This document shows positions 7,885 through 14,706 of a DNA stretch of 14,706 nucleotides, in pieces; within the stretch, counting starts at the first letter, position 1, and each line of letters begins with the position of its first letter. The notes under the pieces are model-generated. The model saw only the letters and a program-made list of their open reading frames with translations. It had not been told where the DNA came from and did no database searches. The position numbers and the translations under genes were made by a program. The stretch comes from Saprospiraceae bacterium (GTDB lineage: Bacteria; Bacteroidota; Bacteroidia; Chitinophagales; Saprospiraceae): the NCBI GenBank assembly GCA_020437045.1, contig JAGQWV010000184.1:1-14706 (forward strand), written 5' to 3'.

Positions 7885-8277
7885 ATGAAAGCATTGAATC
7901 TTCAGTTTTTTCTCTTCCTGCTACTTCCACTTTTTATACTGCAGATAGCTTGCAGCAGTTCCAAAGGAGTTGCAGGTGATAAACGAGCTGAAAAAGTATA
8001 TACCAGCCTTTTGGACAGATTACGTGATCAACCGGAACTAACTATTTCTGGTTCAGAAACGGATCCGGTGATTCGAATCAGAGGAAATACTTCCTTAACT
8101 TCAGATAATGAGCCATTATTTGTGGTGAATGGCAATCCGGTTGGATCGGGTTTTACCAGTGTTTCTTATTCCCTGGATGTCAATAACGTCGAGTCTATTA
8201 GGGTGCTGACGCGGTCGCAAGCCGGTCTGTATGGGTCAAGAGGAGTAAACGGGGTGATAATCATCAAAACGAAATAA
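7885..8277 (+). CDS. Lipoprotein consisting of a lone TonB-receptor plug-like domain
   Basis: The protein has 130 residues. A lipoprotein signal ends in lipobox L-Q-I-A-C, with lipidated Cys23. The rest, about residues 50-130, reads like the plug domain of a SusC-type TonB-dependent transporter: P-V-I-R-I-R-G-N-T-S-L, E-P-L-F-V-V-N-G-N-P-V, D-V-N-N-V-E-S-I-R-V-L, Y-G-S-R-G-V-N-G-V-I-I-I-K-T-K. In SusC-like proteins this is followed by a 22-strand barrel of several hundred residues; here the stop codon comes straight after K-T-K. Such stand-alone plug lipoproteins exist in Bacteroidota, but their job is not known to me. The stop codon directly abuts the glycoside hydrolase frame, implying cotranscription and perhaps coupled translation. 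Confidence 0.85.
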   Translation: MKALNLQFFLFLLLPLFILQIACSSSKGVAGDKRAEKVYTSLLDRLRDQPELTISGSETDPVIRIRGNTSLTSDNEPLFVVNGNPVGSGFTSVSYSLDVNNVESIRVLTRSQAGLYGSRGVNGVIIIKTK

Positions 8278-8279
8278 TC

Positions 8280-9668
8280 ATTCGCAACCGAATAAATTTT
8301 CCGCATGATTTCGTTTGGGGGGCAGCAACATCTTCGTATCAGATAGAAGGTGCCCACAATGTGTCTGGCAAAGGTCCCTCGATCTGGGATGCTTTTTGTA
8401 CGATTCCAGGCAAGATCTATGGAGGTGACAGCGGTGATATAGCCTGTGATCATTATCATCTTTGGCCGCAGGATATAGCCTTGATGAAACAGATGAATCT
8501 GAAGGCCTATCGCTTCTCCCTTTCATGGCCTCGCATCCAACCACTTGGATATGGGAAGGTAAACCCGGATGGAATCCAGTTTTATAACGAACTAATCGAT
8601 GCATTGCTGGCGGCTGGAATTGTGCCCTGGATAACATTGTATCATTGGGATCTTCCTTTGGCTTTGCAGTTAGAAAAAGATGGCTGGTTGCATCCGGACA
8701 TCGCTAATTATTTTGCTGATTACGCAGCCGTCTGTTTTGATGCCTTTGGTGACCGGGTTAAAAATTGGATCACGATTAATGAACCCTGGGTCGTGGCTAT
8801 GTTGGGTTATGGACAAGGAGTTTTTGCTCCGGGTCGAACATCCAATGCCGAACCATATATGGCTGCCCATCATTTACTCCGTGCACATGCTTATGCTGTT
8901 GATGTGTATCGAAGAAGTTTCCTTCCCCAGCAAAAAGGCAGGATTGGAATAACGAGTAATTGCGATTGGCGCGAACCCTTGACCTCTTCCCAGGCAGATC
9001 ATGATGCAGCAGAACGGGCACTGGACTTCTTTCTCGGTTGGTTTGCTGATCCGATTTACCATGGAGATTACCCATCATCTATGCGTATTCGGGTGGGTGA
9101 TCGCTTGCCGCACTTTCAGGATAAAGACCGGGAACTCCTGCTGGGATCCAGTGATTTTTTTGGGCTGAATCATTATACCACCATGTATGCCGCTAATGCA
9201 GATTCGGTTGCTAAACAAACCGCTGTTTATGGAAATGGTGGCCTTTCCGAAGACCAGGATGTAAGCCTGTCGCTTGACCCCAATTGGCCATTGACCAGAA
9301 TGAATTGGGCCATTGTGCCCTGGGGCTGTCAAAAACTCCTTGAGTGGATCGATCGAAAATATAAACATCCTGAAATAATCATTACTGAAAATGGAGCCGC
9401 TTTTGATGACCAATTGATAGATGATCAGGTTAATGATCTTCAACGGATCGACTTTTATGCTGGCTACCTCGAAGCGGTTGTTAAGGCAATGCAGAATGGC
9501 GTGGATGTAAAAGGCTATTTTGCCTGGTCCTTACTTGATAATTTTGAATGGGCCTCCGGCTACAGTAAAAGATTTGGATTGCACTTCGTAGATTTTCAAA
9601 CACAAAAACGGGTGGCTAAGGCTTCTGCTAAATGGTATGGTAAAGTCATCGATAAAAATGGTTTTTAG
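8280..9668 (+). CDS. Glycoside hydrolase family 1 (beta-glucosidase type), probable non-AUG start
   Basis: GH1 enzymes are retaining beta-glycosidases with a TIM-barrel fold. Counting from the ATT at 8280 the protein has 462 residues, the usual family length. It has the acid/base Glu168 in T-I-N-E-P-W, the nucleophile Glu370 in I-T-E-N-G, and the glycone-binding Gln21 in S-Y-Q-I-E-G. The conserved N-terminus F-P-H-D-F-V-W-G-A-A lies in frame but upstream of the first usual start codon, a GTG at 8361. Starting there would delete strand 1 and Gln21. No ATG, GTG or TTG exists in frame back to the stop TAG at 8199. ATC (8277) or ATT (8280), overlapping or following the upstream TAA (8275-8277), gives the right length; ATA at 8292 is another option. 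No signal peptide is evident, so it is probably cytoplasmic. Substrate is likely a beta-gluco- or galactoside. Confidence 0.9.
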   Translation: MRNRINFPHDFVWGAATSSYQIEGAHNVSGKGPSIWDAFCTIPGKIYGGDSGDIACDHYHLWPQDIALMKQMNLKAYRFSLSWPRIQPLGYGKVNPDGIQFYNELIDALLAAGIVPWITLYHWDLPLALQLEKDGWLHPDIANYFADYAAVCFDAFGDRVKNWITINEPWVVAMLGYGQGVFAPGRTSNAEPYMAAHHLLRAHAYAVDVYRRSFLPQQKGRIGITSNCDWREPLTSSQADHDAAERALDFFLGWFADPIYHGDYPSSMRIRVGDRLPHFQDKDRELLLGSSDFFGLNHYTTMYAANADSVAKQTAVYGNGGLSEDQDVSLSLDPNWPLTRMNWAIVPWGCQKLLEWIDRKYKHPEIIITENGAAFDDQLIDDQVNDLQRIDFYAGYLEAVVKAMQNGVDVKGYFAWSLLDNFEWASGYSKRFGLHFVDFQTQKRVAKASAKWYGKVIDKNGF

Positions 9669-9689
9669 TGGATTTAGTATCAATAATTC

Positions 9690-9717
9690 TTGTAGATCAA
9701 CGCATACCTTATCTTTT
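9690..9717 (+). promoter_or_regulatory. Candidate Bacteroidota-type promoter
   Basis: TTG (9690-9692), a 17-bp spacer and TATCTTTT (9710-9717) match the Bacteroidota -33/-7 pattern TTG...TAnnTTTG except for the last base. It lies in the 106-bp gap after the GH1 gene and about 57 bp before the carbon-nitrogen hydrolase ATG, so that gene may be transcribed separately from the glycosidase. Confidence 0.35.
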
Positions 9718-9774
9718 ACATCAGTCGGTGGGGTAATGAAAGTGTCTATTTTATTCTAAATCATCACAGCATAA

Positions 9775-10566
9775 ATGGCAATTCAGGATTGTAACCGAAA
9801 AATCACAGTCGGCATTGGACAAATGCATATTTGCGGCGGAGATGCGAATGAAAATATTGAGAACGCAATATATTTTATTAAAAACGCTGCTCAGCAGGGA
9901 TCTTCGATTATTGTTTTACCGGAATGTTTGGACTTTGGATGGACAAATTCACAAGCGATAAAGGGAGCTGAAACAATTCCGGGTTTTTATAGTGATAAAT
10001 TGTGTTTGGCTGCGGAGGAGAATGAAATTTTTGTGGTGGCAGGGTTGACAGAGCGATTTGAAGATAAACTTTACAATACAGCTATCCTGATTTCGAATAA
10101 GGGTGAGATTGTTGGAAAGCACCGAAAGATCAACATTCTGGAGATTGCCCAACATCTATATTCTAAAGGCAGATCTTGTGTCGTATTCGATACTGAACTT
10201 TGTCGTATCGGACTAAGCATTTGTGCAGATAATTTTCCCGAATACGGAGCCATTGCTGAAACCCTGGGCTTGATGGGGGCGCAAATTATTTTGTCTCCCT
10301 GCAGTTGGGCGGTACCACCGGATTATAAACAGGAGCAAGAACCCTATGGTGATTTATGGATCAAATCCTACAGTGAGATTGCCAAGAAATTTCAAATTCC
10401 TGTCATAGGTGTCAGTAATACCGGATTGTTGGAAGATGGAGCCTGGAAAGGATGGTGGTGTATTGGTGCATCATTGGTAGTCTCCAGCAATGGCAACGTC
10501 CAAAAACAATTTGAGTTTAGCCGCGAAGGGAACCAGTTGTACCAAATTGAAGTAGAACTACCCTGA
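9775..10566 (+). CDS. Carbon-nitrogen hydrolase (nitrilase superfamily)
   Basis: The 263-residue protein is one full nitrilase-superfamily domain, the normal size. These enzymes hydrolyse nitriles, amides or carbamoyl compounds through a Glu-Lys-Cys triad. The triad is visible: E50 in V-L-P-E-C, K118 in H-R-K-I-N, and C150 in G-L-S-I-C-A-D-N. The N-terminus I-T-V-G-I-G-Q-M is the typical first strand, so the ATG at 9775 is a good start. No signal peptide is present, so it is cytoplasmic. C-A-D-N replaces the C-Y-D or C-W-D that follows the nucleophile in many amidases, so the exact substrate class (omega-amidase, carbamoylase or other) cannot be assigned. It follows the GH1 gene by 106 bp and converges on the peroxidase gene with a 29-bp gap. 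Confidence 0.88.
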   Translation: MAIQDCNRKITVGIGQMHICGGDANENIENAIYFIKNAAQQGSSIIVLPECLDFGWTNSQAIKGAETIPGFYSDKLCLAAEENEIFVVAGLTERFEDKLYNTAILISNKGEIVGKHRKINILEIAQHLYSKGRSCVVFDTELCRIGLSICADNFPEYGAIAETLGLMGAQIILSPCSWAVPPDYKQEQEPYGDLWIKSYSEIAKKFQIPVIGVSNTGLLEDGAWKGWWCIGASLVVSSNGNVQKQFEFSREGNQLYQIEVELP

Positions 10567-10595
10567 TAGCTTCAGAGTAGTCCTACCTGATTCTT

Positions 10596-13500
10596 TTATA
10601 ATTTTACCAATTGACGTGATCCAATCTTATCTCCCCGGGTTACTTTAAGTACATAAGTTCCCGAAGGCAATGCATCTCCTATATTAATGGTGATTTTTTC
10701 ATCGGCAAAGCGGCTTTGAGTCGTTTGACGCATTACTCTTTTACCATAGAGATCTAAAATTTCCACATTCCAATCACTATTGTCTAAATCGTCAGTCTCC
10801 AGACCTACCTCTACATAATCTGTAGTTGGATTGGGATATATGTCGAATTTCAGTTGATTTGGATTTACTTCAGCTAAGGCTGTGGTAATTTTCTGGGCGA
10901 TAAATACATCATCCGGTATAAAAGTCATTCCTGTATTCCGGCGAATAATATCAGCTAAACGGGTGTTTTTAATCTCCTGAATCTCAGAAGGAGTCAACGT
11001 GGGGTCCCATTCATAGTAGTAGCGGTCACCGTCGCGAAGTGATAAAAATTGGTGTTGAATAATAGTCATGGCTGTAGGTCCAAATAGAGCACCTTCCAGT
11101 TTCTTTTCAGCCAACATACCTACCCAAGGATCGACCTTGCTGATGTCTTTGTAGACTGAGGCAAACTTCTGATTCAGCACCGGATCAGGTGATATCTTGG
11201 CAAATGTAGAAATTGGCTCCATACCAAAGCTTTTACGGATCGTATTGTAATCTGCTAAACCTCTTTCTCTACCTCTCTGAAGATTAAGACTTACTAAATC
11301 CATTCCTCCACTTCCGGGAGGGCCAAACAAAAAGTTTCTTAATTCGTCAATGACGTGACAATCAAAGTCTTGTTGGACAACCGTTGACATGCCTGCAAAG
11401 TAGGGTTCAATACCGCCAACTTCAGAGACTGCAGCCGGATTGAAGAATGCATCTCGTAGGGCTACGTCTCCCTGAGGCATGGTGTGCCCATCGTCGTCCA
11501 TCCTTAAGAGAGTGCTGTTGATGGTGGTATGTCCATACCGGAAAGCAGCGCTGGAAAATACATTCATAATTCCTGGATCCAGACTTTGATCATATCCCTG
11601 GGATGCTTGCACCTGCATCCCTAATGTAGGCAGCCATTCTTCGTAAACGACGGATTCAATGAGCGCACCTACAATTTTACGTGCCCGTTGATAGATCATT
11701 TCATCCGTCCAATCAGGATGTTCCTGAATCAGTTCATCACAAAGACGGTTATGTTCTCTTACGAATACCGTATGGATAGAAGTAAGAAATGGATTCTCGT
11801 TGGCTCTAATATCACCAGCAACGAAATACTTTGTGACCTGCGGAAAAGGCATATCCATAGCTGGAGCATCAGGATCGATGGCATCAAATTCTTCACCCGA
11901 CATTGTGTTGTAGGGGAGGAGATTGCCATCGGATGTCTTTAATTTGCCCAAGCTAAATGTCCTCAACCAGCTGGCCCGATCTTCACTGGAACCATAAACG
12001 GCTGATCCATCAATATATGAGCTAATCGCATTGACATGAATTCTTGGATTGGTCTGATCTGTACCCGTCGAATGATCATAAGCAGTTCGAAGCATCGGCA
12101 TGGTCGCCGAACCTGTTCCCTGAGGATCAAAATATGCATCAAAGGCAGGAATGGAGATATTCATACTTTCGTCAGGCAAATTTTCAAATTGAGTGATATC
12201 GTGATCAATAAACTGTCCCCATCCCCAGGTATAGGCACTGAGCCCCCTTGGATCCTCTTGATCAGTGGTTTGCGCAAAAATTTCATTTGAAATAACCCTC
12301 ACATTAGGACGATCTTCACCTGCCGGTGAGCTAATGCCATCGGTGTAAGCTAGCGGAGTTCTCACCAAAACCCGGCTATGTGCGGCTCCCCATGTAGGAT
12401 TATTGGGATTGTTAAATGATCCATCTATGGTACGGTTAGCCAAAATACTGGCTGGCAAAGCTTTGAAAATATCATTTGGAATTACATCCAGTCCGGTATT
12501 TCTTTTTACAACATCAGCCAATCTGGTGCTTTTGATTTCTGCTTTCAGCGATGAAGACAGAGCACCATCGTTCTCATAATAGTATCGATCACCAACTCTT
12601 AAATTATTAAACTGCTCGACCATCATTCGCATAAGTGTTGGCCCAAATATCGATTTTGGCATATGATCTTCTGCGAGTACTCCTACCCATAGGTCTATCT
12701 TATTGATATCCTGATAAACATCACCCAAATTCTTGCTTAGGCGTGAATTGACAGTAATTTGATCAAACTCATCCAGATGTGGTAAACCCATCGCTTGCCT
12801 TACGGTATTATAATCAGCAAGTCCTTTATCCCGCCCCCGGGTTATATTCATAGCTGCAAGGTCCATTCCTCCGGCTCCGGGAGGTCCGAAAAGAAAATTT
12901 CGTAAGTCATCCACGATTTGACAGTCGACATTTTGCTGAAGCATAGTGGTTGCTCCGACTAAATAACTTTCGATACCAGAGACTTCCAATATAGCTCCCG
13001 GGTTGAAAAAGGCATCACGGAGCGCAATATTTCCCTCCGAGATCGGGTCGCCATTTGCATCGAGTCTTGCAAGATTTGCATTGACGGTAGAGTGACCAAA
13101 ACGATAAGCGGCCGAAGCAAATTCATTGATAATATTGGGATTGGCAGAAATATCATATCCACCGTAGTTGGGAAGACTAACACCAAGTTGGGGCAACCAT
13201 TCTTCATATACAATTGATTGAATGATTGCGCCTACGATTTTTCTTGCACGTTGATAGATCTTTTCATCATCCCAACCCGGATTAGCGGCAGCAATCTCAT
13301 CACACAGTCGATTGTGTTCCCTGACGAAGATTGTATGCAAGGCTGTCAGTAATGGGTTTTCATTAGCCCGGACATCTCCGGCGACGAACCACTTGGTAAC
13401 TTGAGGAATGGGCATGTCCATTTCCGGAGATAAGGGATCTACAGCACTTTCTAACTCTCCGTCTGCGGTGTTAAAGGGTAATAGGTTGCCAGCAGAAGTC

Positions 13501-14081
13501 TTTAATTTGCCTCCTTCAAATGTGCGTAACCAATTTGCTCTTTCCGGATCAGATCCATAGACTCCGGAACCATCTATAAAAGCAGTGATTTTGTTATAAA
13601 ATTTTCGGGGGTTTCCTACGGCGTGACCCGTAGAGTGGTCATAATCGGCTCTACTCATTGGAATCATAGCCTGCCCAGTGTTATTCGGATCAAACCATTG
13701 ATCTCCGGCGGGAATCGCTATTTGCATGGTTTCTTCCTGACCGTTTGGCGTAAAGACGATATCATGATCAATAAACTGACCCCAAGCCCAGGTGTATGCA
13801 CTCAAACCCAGTGGATCATTGATCGACTCAACCTCCTTCATTACAGCATTACTAATATATCGGGCATTGGGCCTGTCTTCGCCTGCCGGTGAAGAAATCC
13901 CATCGGAATAAGCCGGGAATGTCTTGTTTCTCACTTCGGAGAAGATGGATCCCCAAAAAAAGAGGGGATGGTTCAGAGTACCATCGATAGACCGGTTTTC
14001 CTGAGCAGACACTGGATTTGTAAGACCAATGCCAAGTAGAAAAGTAATGAATACGAATTTTGGTTTGTAAAGTGTGGTCAT
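10596..14081 (-). CDS. Twin animal-type heme peroxidase with T9SS sorting domain
   Basis: This 1161-residue secreted protein has a signal peptide at about 1-26 (V-S-A-Q end). Residues about 30-550 and 551-1070 are two complete domains of the peroxidase-cyclooxygenase (lactoperoxidase-like) superfamily, which use H2O2 to oxidise halides, thiocyanate or organic donors. Unit 1 has Q102, D105 and distal H106 (Q-F-I-D-H-D), R238 and E241 (G-D-V-R-A-N-E), and proximal H330 (F-G-H-S-T). Unit 2 repeats these at H627, R759, E762 and H851, always 521 residues later. The Asp and Glu match the residues that ester-link heme in mammalian enzymes. Residues 1079-1161 are a T9SS type-A domain (I-Y-P-N-P, P-S-G-T-Y-V), so it should reach the cell surface or medium. 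It stands alone, with its promoter in the gap to the right. Confidence 0.93.
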   Translation of the reverse strand: MTTLYKPKFVFITFLLGIGLTNPVSAQENRSIDGTLNHPLFFWGSIFSEVRNKTFPAYSDGISSPAGEDRPNARYISNAVMKEVESINDPLGLSAYTWAWGQFIDHDIVFTPNGQEETMQIAIPAGDQWFDPNNTGQAMIPMSRADYDHSTGHAVGNPRKFYNKITAFIDGSGVYGSDPERANWLRTFEGGKLKTSAGNLLPFNTADGELESAVDPLSPEMDMPIPQVTKWFVAGDVRANENPLLTALHTIFVREHNRLCDEIAAANPGWDDEKIYQRARKIVGAIIQSIVYEEWLPQLGVSLPNYGGYDISANPNIINEFASAAYRFGHSTVNANLARLDANGDPISEGNIALRDAFFNPGAILEVSGIESYLVGATTMLQQNVDCQIVDDLRNFLFGPPGAGGMDLAAMNITRGRDKGLADYNTVRQAMGLPHLDEFDQITVNSRLSKNLGDVYQDINKIDLWVGVLAEDHMPKSIFGPTLMRMMVEQFNNLRVGDRYYYENDGALSSSLKAEIKSTRLADVVKRNTGLDVIPNDIFKALPASILANRTIDGSFNNPNNPTWGAAHSRVLVRTPLAYTDGISSPAGEDRPNVRVISNEIFAQTTDQEDPRGLSAYTWGWGQFIDHDITQFENLPDESMNISIPAFDAYFDPQGTGSATMPMLRTAYDHSTGTDQTNPRIHVNAISSYIDGSAVYGSSEDRASWLRTFSLGKLKTSDGNLLPYNTMSGEEFDAIDPDAPAMDMPFPQVTKYFVAGDIRANENPFLTSIHTVFVREHNRLCDELIQEHPDWTDEMIYQRARKIVGALIESVVYEEWLPTLGMQVQASQGYDQSLDPGIMNVFSSAAFRYGHTTINSTLLRMDDDGHTMPQGDVALRDAFFNPAAVSEVGGIEPYFAGMSTVVQQDFDCHVIDELRNFLFGPPGSGGMDLVSLNLQRGRERGLADYNTIRKSFGMEPISTFAKISPDPVLNQKFASVYKDISKVDPWVGMLAEKKLEGALFGPTAMTIIQHQFLSLRDGDRYYYEWDPTLTPSEIQEIKNTRLADIIRRNTGMTFIPDDVFIAQKITTALAEVNPNQLKFDIYPNPTTDYVEVGLETDDLDNSDWNVEILDLYGKRVMRQTTQSRFADEKITINIGDALPSGTYVLKVTRGDKIGSRQLVKL
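10872..12431 (-). repeat. Internal tandem duplication, unit 2 (peroxidase domain 2)
   Basis: This covers codons 551 to about 1070, the second copy of the peroxidase unit. All heme-site residues sit 521 codons after those of unit 1. Its end is set by the beginning of the linker before the T9SS domain. Confidence 0.75.
12432..13994 (-). repeat. Internal tandem duplication, unit 1 (peroxidase domain 1)
   Basis: This covers codons 30-550 of the twin peroxidase, from R-S-I-D-G to just before R-T-I-D-G. The unit is 1563 bp. DNA for shared blocks such as D-G-I-S-S-P-A-G-E-D-R-P-N is clearly alike but not identical in the two copies, so the duplication is not recent. The boundary is set from the protein repeat and could be off by some codons. 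Confidence 0.75.
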
Positions 14082-14424
14082 GTTGTTTTGGATTACAATT
14101 GTTGTTCACTAATTCACAAATTAGCTAGCACGAAAATACATGGTTGCCTGTAAAAGCTCTATATTCAAGATCACAAATTAATATGTTGTTAAACATATGG
14201 AAGTGAATCTTCTTCCGCCTCTAAAACCTTCGAGTACGCCAATTTACTATTTTTCATTGCTAATCAATTACTTAAGTGATACTTCATTTCTCCCGAAGAA
14301 GAATTTTAACAAATGAGAAAAAAAGATATCAACAGTCCGTTAAAAAAGTTTTCACAAAATACTTATATATGAAAAAATTATTATATAAGATTGCATAGAA
14401 TTTGAGACTTTAACTATTTCAACG
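14082..14424. promoter_or_regulatory. 343-bp AT-rich divergent intergenic region
   Basis: The stretch separates the minus-strand peroxidase from the plus-strand ribonucleotide reductase and should hold both promoters. I see no gene in it. Visible elements: inverted repeat CTAATT-CACA-AATTAG (14109-14124), the stronger dyad at 14181-14198, and A-tracts at 14318-14324, 14342-14347 and 14372-14377 that could bend DNA near the reductase promoter. TAGAATTTG (14396-14404) is a near match to the -7 element with one extra base, without a matching TTG upstream. No clear NrdR-box pair was found. Confidence 0.45.
14181..14198. repeat. Perfect 7-bp inverted repeat, 4-bp spacer
   Basis: ATATGTT-GTTA-AACATAT is an 18-bp dyad in the gap between the peroxidase and ribonucleotide reductase genes, about 100 bp upstream of the peroxidase start. 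It is a candidate operator. No U-tract follows, so it does not look like a terminator. Confidence 0.35.
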
Positions 14425-14706
14425 ATGGACACAAAAACACTTACAAAGCCAAAAACAAAAACCAAATCGACTGAAAAACAGATCTTTACGTACGAAGAGG
14501 CACTCAATGCCTCGATTGAGTACTTTAATGGAGACGAATTGGCAGCTTCTGTTTGGTTGAATAAATATGCTCTCAAAGACTCAAACGGCAATATTTATGA
14601 GCGTTCACCCGAAGATATGCACCATCGCCTGGCGAGCGAATTAGCCAGAGTAGAAAAAAAATATCGCAATCCACTTAGTGCAGGAGCAATTTTCGAATTA
14701 TTGGAC
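14425..14706 (+). CDS. nrdJ: Ribonucleoside-diphosphate reductase, probably B12-dependent class II (N-terminus only)
   Basis: The frame opens at ATG 14425 and runs off the window after 94 codons. Ribonucleotide reductase makes deoxyribonucleotides in the cytoplasm. After a Lys/Thr-rich leader of about 18 residues, the sequence shows the N-terminal pattern of Bacteroidota adenosylcobalamin-dependent reductases: Y-F-N-G-D-E-L-A-A, then W-L-N-K-Y-A-L-K-D, then S-P-E-D-M-H-H-R-L-A, then A-R-V-E-K-K-Y and N-P-L-S. The catalytic cysteines and radical-site residues lie beyond the window, so class II is inferred from resemblance of this segment and a class I large subunit is not excluded. The gene is divergent from the peroxidase gene across 343 bp. 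Confidence 0.75.
   Translation, partial: MDTKTLTKPKTKTKSTEKQIFTYEEALNASIEYFNGDELAASVWLNKYALKDSNGNIYERSPEDMHHRLASELARVEKKYRNPLSAGAIFELLD

Noticed and set aside
8241..8290. Programmed -1 frameshift joining the plug lipoprotein to the GH1 enzyme
   Set aside because: The GH1 frame is -1 to the plug frame and open across the junction, but no X-XXY-YYZ slippery heptamer or clear downstream hairpin is visible (the closest is C-AAA-ACG). A non-AUG start after the stop explains the layout more simply.
8278..8637. 119-codon minus-strand open frame over the start of the GH1 gene
   Set aside because: It lies opposite strongly conserved GH1 sequence and its translation is basic and featureless.
14348..14356. 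DnaA-box-like 9-mer GTTTTCACA upstream of the reductase
   Set aside because: It matches 8 of 9 positions of a degenerate consensus once only, which is expected by chance in AT-rich DNA; no cluster suggests an origin.
14352..14591. 79-codon minus-strand open frame near the right edge
   Set aside because: It is opposite the ribonucleotide reductase N-terminus; its hydrophobic stretch comes from reading the Lys/Thr-rich leader backwards.
1..14706. CRISPR array, insertion sequence, prophage, integrase or tRNA
   Set aside because: Reading both strands showed no spaced short repeats, transposase or integrase motifs, long terminal inverted repeats or tRNA-like cloverleaf. The only large repeat is the peroxidase domain duplication.

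Overview
This window looks like chromosomal DNA from a Bacteroidota bacterium, most likely of the Saprospiria (Lewinella/Haliscomenobacter-like). The assignment rests on type IX secretion (T9SS) C-terminal sorting domains, a TonB-plug lipoprotein of SusC style, the D-G-D-P-C-T-E-N-D spacer and dockerin-like tail common in Saprospiraceae secreted proteins, and absence of clear Shine-Dalgarno sequences. No tRNA, rRNA, CRISPR array, insertion sequence or prophage gene was seen.

Layout. The left edge carries the C-terminal part of a Gfo/Idh/MocA-type oxidoreductase (1-624, +). After a 222-bp gap with a 7-bp stem-loop comes a block of three minus-strand genes, read from 6507 down to 847. The first is a 1209-residue fusion of a sugar-dehydrogenase-like propeller, a diheme cytochrome c, an NPCBM module and a dockerin-like tail. 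The next two are paralogous secreted proteins that share one N-terminal domain but end differently: a T9SS type-A domain in one, a 3-coathanger-stack-like 'G-C-x-COOH' end in the other. To the right lie a secreted DsrE-family protein (+), a small unknown lipoprotein (-), a 130-residue lipoprotein that is only a TonB-receptor plug-like domain (+), a family 1 glycoside hydrolase (+), and a carbon-nitrogen hydrolase (+). A 1161-residue minus-strand gene then encodes two complete animal-type heme peroxidase domains in tandem plus a T9SS sorting domain. The right edge is the start of a ribonucleotide reductase, probably the B12-dependent class.

How it fits together. Six or seven of the eleven genes encode exported proteins. 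Two are large extracytoplasmic redox enzymes: a propeller-cytochrome fusion and a twin peroxidase. With the glycosidase and the plug lipoprotein this suggests a cell envelope specialised for oxidative attack on sugars or aromatics at the cell surface, but no pathway can be proved from this DNA.

Points most worth a second look: the glycosidase has no ATG/GTG/TTG that would preserve its conserved N-terminus and may start at ATT/ATC right after the upstream stop codon; both peroxidase units keep every heme-site residue at a constant 521-residue offset; and the two paralogues have apparently swapped sorting tails.
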